NCBI GenBank assembly: GCA_032622095.1
Contig: CP136064.1
Coordinates: forward strand, 6,939,512 to 7,003,511
DNA from: Siphonodentalium dalli
Taxonomy: Eukaryota; Mollusca; Scaphopoda; Gadilida; Siphonodentaliidae
Direction: 5' to 3'
DNA length: 64,000 nucleotides
A program made the position numbers and the translations under genes. Every line of letters starts with the position of its first letter. Position 1 is the stretch's first letter. Under the pieces are notes generated by a model, which did no database searches, was not told the DNA's origin, and saw only the letters and a program-made list of their open reading frames with translations. Below, piece after piece: positions 44,439 through 55,937 of this stretch.

Positions 44439-45212
44439 ATGTCGACAGCACTTCAAAGACCCCTAACGGTGAAAATAGACACTAGTATTTTCGGAAAAGT
44501 GCACGATTCTGATATTCTCAGGAGCCTCGAGAGAGTTATTCCATTGGATCATGTTCGCGCTGTACAAGTTAGCAAGGATTACACTTATATAACTGTGAGT
44601 AGCACTGAAATCAAACATGAACTCATAACCAAAGGGATGAGGCTATTCGGGTCCCGCATCAGGCCAAGTGACATTGACGGCAATTTCACTGTTGTTGTTT
44701 TGAAGGAGGTGCCATACGAGCTAATTGATAGCGATATAACTCAGTACCTATCCCAATTCGGAACACTTGAAAACCCGACCCTCCGTCGAGATCACGTCCG
44801 CGACTCGATAATAGAAAATTGTTCAAGAACAGCGCAAATAAACGATTGTAAAGAAATACCGAGTATAATCACAATTCAGGGCTGGGAACTTAAAGTCTAT
44901 TCGGACAAAACGAAACAAGATTGCGCGCATTGTGATCAAGCTCATTTCGCCAAGAATATGTGTAAAGAAGCAATCGACGCAAGGCGTAAGTGCGGAAATT
45001 GCTTCTCCAAATCACACACCAGTTTTGAATGCCGGAACCCAACTGTGTGTCGAATTTGTGGACTGGAAAATCACAAATCATTCGAGTGTGAACAACGATA
45101 CAGACGAAAGCAAGGTGCGCCGTTTATGACACAAGAGAATGCATTTCCACAACCGGAGATCGCAAAAAAACACATATCGCGGACCACCGAACCGTTACAT
45201 GATAAACAATAA
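44439..45212 (+). pseudogene. LINE A ORF1, N-terminal part (right copy)
   Basis: Translated sequence identical to 36624-37397: RRM-like region followed by three zinc knuckles, then loss of frame after the A7 run at 45164-45170. The identity of both copies, including the frameshift, means that they share a very recent common origin. Confidence 0.75.
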
Positions 45213-46050
45213 CAAATTCAACAACAATAAACCGAGTGACAGCACACTGAACGCCAAAACGACGGTCGAGCAGACGATTGTTACGCCCCGCCCAGGTGCA
45301 TCGACCCAAAACAATAACAATAAAGGAAACATCGGTCAGCGCACACAAGCTGAAATCGACTCACTGGTTTTAGGAGCAAGCAATTGCCGAAATGTATCGA
45401 TCAATAAGCCGAACGTTAGAGTAGTGCCCATTTCCGGCGCTTCTTTTGAGCGGATCGACAAATTAATCGGCAAAGTCAAGTCATTCAGGGACGTGAAACC
45501 TGAACACATTCTAAATGTAACAGTCCATCTGGGGACCAACGACCTGACCGATTGCAACGCCAGCGAAAGTAAAGTAGCTGTGTGGTTCAACCGCGCACAA
45601 GAAGCCCTACGAAACGAATTCGAGTTTGCGCACATTAGCTTCTGCAGCATTCCACCGCGGAAGGTTAACGGTGGCAAATCGCAACCCCACAATGCAGCTG
45701 CTGTGAAATTGAATGCGCTTTTGAGCATGACTTGTGACATTAGTGACCGGTTGTCCTTTATTGATAATGACCTTATCTTCATGAAGGACGGAAATGTCCG
45801 TAAAAACCTGTTCAACGAGGAGCCAGACGGAGTACATCTCAGCCCGAAAGGCCAAGCTGCACTCAGTTCATCTCTGTCCGATACTATTCCAGATGAAGAT
45901 GAAAACGAGAGGAAACGTCGTCGCTTTGAAACCCCTCCACCCGATGAGGAACTAACTATTTTTCAAACTATGCATCTCATTATATCCACACAACACTTTT
46001 GGCATGTAACGATAGGTACTTACTCTCATGTTTGTGCTCCCATGATGTGA
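45130..46050 (+). pseudogene. LINE A ORF1, esterase-like part (right copy, complete domain)
   Basis: It continues beyond the point where the left copy is cut. It contains LVLGASNCRNVS, VHLGTNDLTDC and the final block DGVHLSPKGQAAL, which supplies the Asp and His expected for an SGNH hydrolase. It then has a basic tail (ENERKRRRFETPPP). The catalytic Ser is present, but the usual Asp of GDS is Ala. The last ~30 codons after PPPDEE overlap the next frame and may not be native. The domain is thought to act with the ORF1 RNA-binding part during retrotransposition; its substrate is unknown. Confidence 0.75.
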
Positions 46051-46382
46051 GATATCGATATGTGTATGATGTAAACTCCACCCCACGTGGACCAAGACGG
46101 CCTCGTGTAAGTATTTCCGAAACGCGTGGTAAATGTTATGATCACATGTCATGCTTAAGCCAATCAAATCTCGACATATATACGGTTATACCACGTGATG
46201 CAAACTCCAATAGACGTGGATCAATACGGTCTCGCGTAAATAATTCAGATGCACGTGGTAAATGTTATGATCACATGTTTTTTCTCAGTCAACTCGAACT
46301 CGACGCATTTACGGTTTTATCACGTGATCATTGTTTTGACCATTTGCCAGAGCCAATTCAATTGGAAAGCCGATCTATTTAG
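45948..46382 (+). pseudogene. LINE A ORF2 N-terminal extension, 43-residue repeats
   Basis: This frame (0) is open from 45948 without a clear ATG. It holds two 43-residue repeats encoded by a 129-bp tandem duplication (about 46074-46202 and 46203-46331), each with RGKCYDHM and ending VIPR or VLSR. The copies differ mostly at tolerated positions, so the frame looks to have been selected. A third repeat start (RDHCFDH) is in this frame, but the next (RDNCFDY, near 46390) is in the +1 frame, which marks an indel between about 46345 and 46390. The function of the extension is unknown. Confidence 0.5.
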
Positions 46383-49014
46383 CTACTTAGCACGTGACAA
46401 TTGTTTTGATTATACCGATTATTCTAACTGTTTGACAGAAACTGTCGAGGCACTCAGTCTGTTTTGCTCTCCATACCAGTATGAGTGTATTACAGGTGAA
46501 CGCGGAAGTAAATACTGTCGCGTTGATTACCAACTCGAAGCTGACAGCGCTCAGGCACCCAAAGACACACCCAGAGTTAATTTTAATAACAAAAGCGTCG
46601 ATCGCGGACACGCGGTAAGCGACGATCATAGCTTTTATGAGAATAGTAATGATATCCGCAAACGGTCTACAAATTTCGATCCTGAACTCGACTCAATCAA
46701 CTCAGAGTTTGTAAATTGTATATGCGAACCATACACACCGTTATCCAAAACTATTGCGGACGCGAATTACCTCCTATATGGTGATAATCAAGATGTTAAC
46801 AATTTAAATAATATAGACAAAATATACATGGTTGATGCACATGAAAGATGCCCTATGTGTACGTTGTCTGATACATGTATATGTAATGTTTATGACCACA
46901 TTGGTGCTCAGCCGAAACGTTCGATTTTCAGCACGCCACCCCCCGCGGACCCGGGAAGTAATTCAGACGATGAATTATATGAATACAATGCTACCCACGA
47001 TAGGATACTGGACCGTGGAAAATCTGACCCTCCCCAATGGAATCATCCTGTCCTAAATTCCAATGAGGCGCTGTCGGCATTTGAACCCGAACTTTCCAAT
47101 CAAAGTTTGTCCCACGATGTAGCTTATTTTAATGGGGGCGTGTCTATGCGACACGAAGCAACTGACACCAACAAATACCCCTTGGATTATGGTCTCCGCT
47201 TGGCCGATTTTAACCGCTATTCACTCGAGCCTCGATTGGAGCCCTTGATGAGCGCGAATACCGTTGATCAGAAACATAGCTCACCGGCTAACGTGCCTCC
47301 GTCTATTGTTGACACATCGCGTACCATTTACGCCAAGACTGGGCCAAATGCTTGTCTGTGGGATTTTAATAATGTGACGCCTCAATATTTTAATGATGTT
47401 TCCGACGTCCTCAGGGATGCACGCGAAACCATTTTTGATATCAATGACACGCATTCTGTCACCTGTATATGTACATGTACACACACATGTACGTGCGTGG
47501 ACGAATATACACTGCCTGATATGGTCATTGATACAGGTGAAGATATTTCTTCGTATAAACTGAAAGTACTAACACTGAACGTATGTGGTCTCCGAAAAAG
47601 ACTTCAATATCCAGAGTTCCAAGACTTGTGCAATTCACATGATTTACTATTCTTTTCAGATACAAAAACGGACGACTGCGATAAGCTGGAACTACCTGGG
47701 TACACCTTTTTCATGAAAAACAGAACGAAACTTAGCAAAATCAGATCCGGTGGAATTGTAATAGGAATAATAAATGAATTGGTGCACTTTTCCAAAATTA
47801 TAAATACAAAATCTAAATTTGTTAACTGGATAGAGATTAGAAAACAAAACCAATCATGTAATCTCCATGTTATTGTAGGAGCGACATATGTACCACCGGA
47901 CGGAAGTAAATACACTTCAAAAGATGCACTCACCGAAATTGAGAGCGAATATTTATCCCTCTCAAACCGAACTGATCACATACTGATAACAGGTGATTTT
48001 AATGCACGAACGGCATCCGAATTGGATGTTAGCATTGATGATGTAGATGACAATTCATTCACAGTTGATCAAGATATTTGTTTTAGTTTGAATACAGAAC
48101 AGCTATTCTTCCTACAGCTTACGAATACGCCCCTGCTTAGAGATAACCAAGACCGATCACATAACAGCTACGGTAGTCTACTGTTGAACTTCTGTAAGCT
48201 GAATGGCTTTCTCATTCTTAATGGCCGAGTGGGTAGTGATAGAGGTGTTGGGGCATTAACATGCCGCGATTCCTCTGTGGTTGATTATACTATTTGCTCG
48301 GCAGCAGCACTTCCATTAGTAAGTCAATTTGAAGTACTCCAATTCAGTCATCTATTTTCAGATATCCACTCCCCAATTGTTACTGAGCTCAATTGCCAGC
48401 TACCTACACGTGCACACCAAGTTGTGCATAATAATGATGCTATGCCTATAAATAACACTTACATAAGAAAATGGGACCAAAACAAATGTTTGGATTTCCT
48501 AGCAAATATTGATTATGATAACCTTTGTAAAATTAACAGTACTCTGGACTCATATAGTTCATCTACATGTACGAAAGTAAGCCCAGATCAGATTAACTCG
48601 ATAGTTTATAATATAGCTGGCATATTAGTTACTGCAGCTAAAGTCGCTCTCGGAACACGTTCGCACAAAGTTAAGACGGAACCAGCTTCGAAAAATAAGC
48701 CATGGTTCAATGATACATGTCGAACGGCACGTAAAGCACACCGGAAAGCATCCCGTGCTTATAAATCGCGCCTAGATTATTACTCAAAAATTGAAATGAG
48801 ACGCACATCGCGCGCATATAAACTCGAAATGGACAAAGCTATTACAACACATAGAGAGTTAATATCACGTGAAATGTCCCAAATGAAACGTCGTAATCCC
48901 AGAGAAAGCTTAGAGACCCCACCCATAGCCCCAAACGAAGCGTTGACGTTGATGTTCTCGCTGACCACTTCCGAACGATCAACTCCATTTCACACGAAGA
49001 TGACCCCTCCATAA
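46249..49014 (+). pseudogene. LINE A ORF2, extension and APE endonuclease
   Basis: A 921-codon frame. The first ~430 residues form an unusual Cys- and Asp/Asn-rich extension (CPMCTLSDTCICNVYDH; CICTCTHTCTCVDE). The endonuclease begins near 47557 with LKVLTLNVCGLRKRL and includes GGIVIGI, LITGDFNART (near 47990), VVDYTICSAA and DIHSPIVTEL (near 48360). A basic region (KAHRKASRAYKSRLDYYSK) links to the reverse transcriptase. The frame derails near 48900-48910; the correct continuation is in frame 0, where reverse-transcriptase sequence is found. Confidence 0.8.
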
Positions 49015-50405
49015 GTAGATTCATCGCTAACAATTTCGACGAAAACGAGAATATGGAAATCAATATGCCCATCACGTGCGAAGAGATCACTCAAGCCATA
49101 AACAGTTTGAAAAATAGTAAGTCATCAGGCCACGACTTAATATTGAATGAATACATAATAAATTCAGCGTTTGCTATGATGGGGATATACCATAAACTAT
49201 TTAATGTTATTTTAGACACTGGATTTATTCCCGAAGAATGGGTACTGGGAACGATTATTCCTATATTTAAGAATAAGGGAGATCCTAGTGACCCGAATAA
49301 TTATAGACCGATAACAATACTCAGTTGCTTGGGCAAACTATTCACGAAGGTCCTTTCTAACCGACTGAACGTATTCGTAGAAAGTCACAGTATAATTTCA
49401 GAAAACCAAGCCGGATTTAGAAAGAACTATTCAACTGCCGATAACATGTTGATACTGACCTTATTGTCAGAAATAAGCAGACTTTTGAATAAGAAATTAC
49501 TCTGTGCCTTCATTGACTTTAAGAAGGCGTTTGATACCGTGTGGAGACAGGGTTTGTGGTACAAATTGTTACAATGTGGAATTAACGGCAAGATACTCAG
49601 AGTTATTATTAATATGTACCAACACGTCAAGTCTTGTGTACAATTAAATACCGCCACAACATCTTACTTCCCTTGTTTTGAAGGAGTTAGACAAGATAAA
49701 AACTTATCTCCCCTTCTGTTTTCATTATATGTTAATGACCTGCAACAATTCCTTGAAAAAGAAAACCTGATTGGTTTACGAAAATTAAACAACGAAATTG
49801 AAAGTAGATTAGATTGCTACTTGAAAATCTTCTTGATTCTCTATGCCGATGATACAGTTATCGTGGCAGATACCCCCAAATCACTACAATCACAATTAGA
49901 TCAGTTTGAAAAATATTGCGACAAATGGAAACTAACAGTCAATGTGGAAAAAACAAAAATTCTAAACATGTCAAAGAGCAGTCTCTCGAAGAAAACGAAA
50001 TTTATATTCAAAGGACAAAAACTAGATGTAGTAACCAACTTTAACTATCTGGGCATAACGTTTACTAAATCTGGCTCTTTCATGCCTACGAAAAAAATGT
50101 TGGTTGACAAAGCCACAAGGGCCATGTATTCCATCATTGGAAAATCCCGCAAACATTGCCTCTCAATAAGAAACCAACTTGACTTATTCGATACACACGT
50201 TGTACCAATACTTCTATATGGCTGCGAGGTATGGGGATACGGTGATAACGATTTATTGGAGAGCGTTCAACGAAAATTTTTAAAGCACATACTTCGACTA
50301 CGACCATCAACCCCAAATTGTATGATATATGGCGAAAGTGGGAAATTGCCGTTAAGTATATTGATTAAAACTAGAATGTTTAAATACTGGTGCAAAGTCA
50401 CAAAT
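48905..50405 (+). pseudogene. LINE A ORF2, reverse transcriptase
   Basis: Frame 0 is open from about 48905, past the internal Met at 49053. It contains the conserved blocks in order: GTIIPIFKNKGDPSDPNNYR, ENQAGFRKNYSTADN, AFIDFKKAFDTVWR (49507), LSPLLFSLYVNDLQ, LYADDTVIVA (catalytic YADD near 49843) and FNYLGITFTKSG. The frame enters the DNA transposon at 50406, where coding for LINE A stops after the codons of the AAAT target; the following 39 codons are transposon sequence. Confidence 0.85.
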
Positions 50406-52206
50406 GGGTCATTCTCCCAAAAGCGTATATATTATGTTCATTTCAATTTTCAAAATTGCTGCTTTATGTACAATGGAACAAGGTTCCGTTTTTATGAAAG
50501 GGGAGTCCGCTGTATAAAATAACATGATCTATCTCCACCTTCCATTTATCTATGCGTATTTATAAACCTTCAAACTAACCAGAAGTTAGTGGTGTTACCT
50601 GTGCAAACAATGGACATTCAAGTTAGCAACACCCAAAAGAAAACAAAGCGCGGATAGTGTCTATTGATATTACACCCAAAGTTATTCTTCTATATTCAAT
50701 ATTCATATTAAAATATATAGACACCACATCAGGTTCTGATTTTTGTAGCGGGTTGAGTGATGGTGTTGTACAACGGAAAGTGGTTAGTGGTGTTACCAAA
50801 ATATAATTATTATTTATGGTAATACAAAACAGTTGAGAGTAGAATTACTGATCTTTGCTAAGTTCTGTTGCAGTCATTCTTGAAAGTCATGGGGGAGTTT
50901 TGAAATATCCCAGAAGGTTAAAGTGGATATAAACCATCAAAACAGGTTAATTAAAAATTGTATCTTTTTTAGTCAGTGGTGTTAACTCCCATATGCAGGC
51001 ATGCTATCACAATTTGCCCACAAAAGCACCATAAAATTGTAAAATGAGGAATATAATTTAAAATTTATGCAAACAAAACAACCTTGGTATAAAGCAAAGG
51101 GATGTATATTTGATTGTTTGTTGAAATGTCTGTGGTGTTACCATGTCTGTGGTGTTACTATAGATGCAACTTAATTGACATAATTTATAACTTGAACATC
51201 TTAAATCTTAAGAGTTGTTTGCAGAAAAGGAATATGTTTATTGTTGTCGAAAACCTGGGTCATTTGATTCTCATAACACCAGACCTTGCATTGCACCGTG
51301 CATGGCTTGTGTTTTATGTCACACAGATAGAAGGCCACATGGGTTAAATATTTGAGTAAATGTATGAGCAGGTTATGTCAACAAAGAATTGGTCTACTAT
51401 ATGACACAGATTATCATTCAGTTTGGTCGAATGGACCTGTTCGCACACTTTAAATGGTTATGTGAAACAGCATTCCATAGCCTTGTGTATGAGAAATACA
51501 TGTAGATGTATGGTGGTTAGACCCTTTAATATGGGTTAATATTGGAACGACTCCAAACATAAAAAATATAAACATTGTTTCCATACGATTGTACATGGCT
51601 GTTAATAAAGGCCAAAATGGTAAATGTCATTGGTGTTACAATCGGCGTCAGTGGTGTTACTTTTTGTCAGTGGTGTTACCTGTGATTAATCATTTATAAA
51701 AATTTCCCATATGAGCTGCTTTTGCGAAGTGTGCACTTATAGACAGACAATGTATAGTCACCCCCTTACAGTTGGTGAAATGTCACATACCGCTGGTATT
51801 CTCAGAGCCATCAGAACATGGGTACTCAACTATTGACCCACTTTACGCATTCTCAAGTGTATGGTGCTGGTTCAACATTTCATGGGCCAGTTAATGTGCA
51901 AATTTTCATCACAATTCTATGTTAACACAACTAATCTATTTGTAGAAATACACGGAATATGTACACCTTACGCATAGAACTACCTCATGGGGCACCATTG
52001 TGCAGTAACACCACTGACATCGTTTATTGCGTCATCTTCTAAGAACGTTTCCTGCCTGCAAGATAAAGAGTGTCACAGTGCGCCACTATCGATAGCTTGC
52101 TGGTCACATATCTGATTTTTCACTGGGGATAAAAATAGAACCTGTTGAATAGTTTGAATTTTTTTATTTTTCAAAACGAATCTATACGCTTTCATGAGAA
52201 TGACCC
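50406..52206. mobile_element. non-autonomous DNA transposon inserted in LINE A ORF2
   Basis: Ends GGGTCATTCTC...GCGTATA and the complement are inverted repeats matching at about 21 of 24 positions. AAAT is duplicated on both sides (50402-50405 and 52207-52210). The 1,801 bp has no transposase ORF. It contains at least eight copies of GGTGTTAC or GGTGTTAA in one orientation (50591, 50789, 50978, 51134, 51151, 51632, 51652, 51672), often as GTCAGTGGTGTTAC, and one inverted at 52005-52018. The superfamily is not clear; a 4-bp duplication with short TIRs fits more than one. Confidence 0.85.
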
Positions 52207-52210
52207 AAAT

Positions 52211-52837
52211 AGCGAATCTGAAAGATTTCCAAAATTTTTACTGAATCTAACGCAGTCAATGTTATGCGATGCCAGAACAGATGAAAACATTTTCCCCTGG
52301 TTGAGTTGTATCCACGAGTTACTAGACAAATGTAATCTGTCGCATATATGGTGTGCAGGTCATGCCACCAACGTAGATCAGCTAGTATCATATCTAAAAT
52401 GTTGCCTTATTTCCGAACAAAGAGATTCTTGGGAACGTGATATGAACAACACAAGTCGTGGTCAAATATACCGAATTTTCAAACACGACTTTGATTTTGA
52501 ACCCTATCTTGATACACTTAGCGACCATAACCGAACACTGTTATGCAAATTCCGAACTAGTAACCATAAGTTACCAATAGAAACGGGACGGTGGAACAAT
52601 ACCGAACGTAATGACCGCACTTGCGTGTTATGTGATACAAGGGTAATTGGTGACGAATTTCACTACCTTCTCGTATGTAAAAATATGAACAACGCCCGGC
52701 GCAGATTGTTACCAATGTTAACTGGCCGACGTCCTAATACAATATTGATGAGTGATTTACTCAATGACGACAATGTAACACACCTCCGCAAGTTGTGCGA
52801 ATTTATTAAGCTTGTAAATCGAGAAATGACCGAATAA
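52211..52837 (+). pseudogene. LINE A ORF2, C-terminal region
   Basis: The frame continues the reverse-transcriptase ORF if the transposon and one AAAT are ignored. It contains an alpha-helical region and the LINE-type tail LCKFRTSNHKLPIETGRW, followed by CVLCDTRVIGDEFHYLLVC, a CX2CX9HX4C cluster of the same spacing as in LINE B. The stop is at 52835-52837. An open frame extends back to 52145 but is transposon sequence before 52207. Confidence 0.8.
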
Positions 52838-53178
52838 CTCAGCTAGAAAATAGCTCGAACAAGCATTATCATAATTTGTGTAAGAACAGTACCGATATAC
52901 GCATACACACAGTTATTAATATATATTTATAAATATGTATATGTAAGCATATACAATAAATCTATTTAGTTGTATATGCTTATATATTAGTAATATCCAT
53001 ATACATGTTACAGTGTTATACATATATGTAGCGATGAAGGTTATGTAATGTAATCCATGTATACAACATTTGTCACCCGGAAGCTCACATGCCTATGTAC
53101 ATATTGTATATATTTAACTGTTATTATCTCCATACCTATGTATGTATAGGTTTATGAGAAATAAACTGATTGATTGAA
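52838..53178 (+). other. LINE A 3' untranslated region and tail
   Basis: AT-rich, with several ATATGTATAT-like phrases, ending GAGAAATAAACTGATTGATTG. The AATAAA and the short ATTG repeat mark the 3' end. Confidence 0.65.
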
Positions 53179-53419
53179 AGGGAGCAAACTATGTATCGAC
53201 CTATTTTGATACCGGGAAAACATCAAAATAGAATATTATTAGGTGTATTCTGAAGCGCAACCCGCCAAGTGGCATTAAAGTATAAAACCTAGTCGTATCC
53301 GTATACATATATACCTGGGTGAATATGAAATATACATCGAAACACATGCAACAGCTGTTCTCAAGCCGAGACAGATTGTAGTCAGAACTTCATTGTTACA
53401 TGCACAAAGGTAAGCTGTT

Positions 53420-53915
53420 CCACCCCTGGTCAAGTGGTCCTGCTAATTTGCTATGATGCTGGTGGTCCTGCTGAATTGCTGTTATGTGGGCAAACTGATG
53501 CCGTTACGAAATGGTACCTTATTTTTTTTAAGTTGTCATTTTCGCGTTGTTTGGCTAATCTGAGCGATTTGTGAGAGAGAAAAACCAGTGTGTGTATGAA
53601 ACATTCAAGAACATATATATTTTTGATATAAAACAACGTGAATAACCATCTTGATTATAGTCGAGTTTCATCAACTATATTGTAAAACATCCAACATTAA
53701 ACATATTTCGCAATAAATAAGTTTTTGAATGTTTGATACGCATAATGGCTTTTCCTGTATATGTTCCGATTATTGGAACACCGCGAAAAAGACAAATTAA
53801 AAAAATATAACTGTACTTTTTATAACAGCATCAATTTGCCCTAACATCACCATAAGAATTCAGCATGACCCAACCGAATCATAGCACATCAGCAGGACCA
53901 CTTGACCAGGTGTGG
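53420..53915. mobile_element. palindromic MITE family C, copy 2
   Basis: Ends CCACCCCTGGTCAAGTGGTC (53420) and GACCACTTGACCAGGTGTGG (to 53915) are inverted repeats. The two halves fold on each other over most of the ~496 bp, for example TGAAACATTCAAGAACATAT with the later ATAAGTTTTTGAATGTTTGA. No ORF. Related to 31959-32479. Confidence 0.75.
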
Positions 53916-54855
53916 TCATACATGTACACTGTTCTTGAATTTCAGTATTGGATATATAGATGTCCTGTCGGTTTTGACACACTACAACTGCCATATGTAC
54001 AAAAGTTCCTCCTATACTCTGAAATCATTCACCCTCGCATAATTCGAGAGCATTTTCGCTCTTGTAGGACTAGGTATTTAATTTTCCACAAATTGTAAAT
54101 TTCATTCGATTTTGTCAATTTTGGCGGCCATATTGGGAGAGACATTCTACCGATATGGTTTACGACTAATCATTGTTTGTGTGTATTTTATTTTATTACT
54201 AAAATTTGGTATCAGTTGGAAATTTACAGAAATTAATAATTTTTCGATACCAGGTGCCACCATGGACTGATTTATGATATCTTATAGAGGATATATTCCT
54301 CTTCAAAATGGAATAGAAACCAACTTAGTCCATTTTTTGTATTCGAGGTTGACTCTAAAATTTGAGTTTATCGACCAGACTAATACCAGAAAATAGTAAA
54401 TCGAGACATCGAGATACTTCGTGGGTTAAGGGGTTTCTAGTTTGATCATCAACTATTCAGAGTATACTTTTGTAAATTATAGATGTTAGTCATTATCACA
54501 AGCAATGGTGGCAGCTGCGAATAACGTGCGTTGTTTTATACCAAAATGCAACTGTCCACAACGAAATGTAAGATATACGAACAGTATGTCCAAATAAGAA
54601 ACTGGCATACTGATTGAAAGTTAGTTGCCATGTAAACAACTAGATATCAAATAGTTTGATCGCACCCATGAGCCCATTCATAGGAGGGTTTGATATAATA
54701 ATAATGACATTATTGTATAGCGATTAACCAATTACTTGCCCTACATTATTTTACACATTACTATATTACCCGAGTCATTTGTACAAGCCAACCGATGAAC
54801 CGGCTGTAGCTATATAGTTTGATCAGAACATGCTCTCACACTCAACAGTATGACA
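53916..54855. other. no gene recognised
   Basis: AT-rich non-coding sequence. TTGGCGGCCATATTGGG near 54121 is the only GC-rich motif and its role is unknown. Confidence 0.4.
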
Positions 54856-55566
54856 AGACGCCACAACCGTCCGATCTCGCTACTCTCATCGGGGACGGCC
54901 TCGGACAATCGCCATTTTGACCAGTAAAATCTATATCCGGAAGGGATTGCATGTTGGCAGACATTTTTTCACCACAACTATACTGCGCTCATCGATTCTC
55001 AACAATTGTAAAAAAAACTGACTGATGTATTCAAATAACTTCGATGCAGTCATCGACTAATGACATAGTATGACCGCGCGGATGGGTTCTTAGGTTCACA
55101 ATACGATTTATTTCTATTTACCAGCCGCTATATTGTGCACATGGCGCTCTGCGTTTTCGACGTATTAGCCACCACGACCCATTCAGGGATCGAAATGACA
55201 AACTTTTATTTAAGCTGAAGACATGGACTTCACGCGTCCAGTGTCTTCCTGAGTCAATTCCCCACCAACGGTATAGAAACACTATGTCCTGACAATATTG
55301 TCGACAGGGCATATTACTTTTGTAAGCTCTTCTGTAAAGGAGGTCAATAAATACATACATATCTTCATGATTTTTCTTATGATTTTTTAAATTCTGAATT
55401 GTTTCACTTTTATTTTCCGTCTCCCAGGATCTATTTGTCAATGTGAATTCCCAACCCAATGGTATGCCACTTTGCACAACTTCGCCATACTACGTTATGA
55501 TTTTTTCGTTTTAAATGGTGCATATTTCTTACATGAGAGTAGTGAGATCGGACGGTTGTGGCGTCT
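54856..55566. repeat. inverted-repeat-bounded segment, unclassified
   Basis: 34-bp inverted arms at 54856-54889 and 55533-55566 (AGACGCCACAACCGTCCGAT...) match with one difference. The segment between them carries, on the minus strand, a 119-codon frame (55477-55118) with no recognisable domain. An AATAAA sits near 55209 on that strand. It may be a composite of two insertions. Confidence 0.55.
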
Positions 55567-55734
55567 ACCGTATATATGACAAGCTGACTGGTACTCGTTA
55601 ACGCATGAGTGGTGCGAAGCCGAAACAATACGAGCGACCTTGATCGGGGGTCGCAACTGAGCGCTGGATTTGAACAGCGAACAGTCCGACAATTGCACGT
55701 CGCTCAAAGCGGCCAAGCCACTGCTGTGTGAAGA

Positions 55735-55830
55735 CTAACAGTAGACCAGCGACGCGATGAGAACTCACATCGCGGTGTTTACAGCAAATACCAGTTCAGT
55801 ATGCTAACCACTGGACAACGGAGCTCCAGA
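55735..55830 (-). repeat. tRNA-derived SINE fragment
   Basis: On the minus strand, GTTGTCCAGTGGTTAGCATA resembles the 5' part of a tRNA with its A box. About 40 bases later, GTGAGTTCTCATCGCG is a poor match to the B box. No 3' tail was identified. Confidence 0.35.
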
Positions 55831-55937
55831 TAATGGCCAGATATCACACTCGAAAGAGGAAGTTTTAACATTATTTCACATATATTATTGTGACCCAAGT
55901 TTAAAATTGCATCAACAGTTTAAGATTACATTCAACA

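Larger units (their letters stand above)
44137..53178 (+). mobile_element. LINE A, main copy (right of LINE B), broken
   Basis: It carries the complete ORF1 region, ORF2 with endonuclease and reverse transcriptase, and a 3' end GAAATAAACTGATTGATTGA (53158-53177), whose short repeated tail is like CR1/L2-group LINE ends. Its first 1,628 bp duplicate 36322-37949. ORF1 has the A7 frameshift, ORF2 has frame changes near 46.36 and 48.9 kb, and a DNA transposon sits at 50406-52206. It cannot encode working proteins without correction. Confidence 0.85.

Noticed and set aside
51114-51347. 77-codon frame inside the DNA transposon as a transposase
   Set aside because: Too short and without DDE/DDD residues or a DNA-binding motif.
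55118-55477. 119-codon minus-strand frame as part of a retroelement
   Set aside because: No catalytic or zinc motif is visible; kept only as content of an unclassified inverted-repeat-bounded segment.
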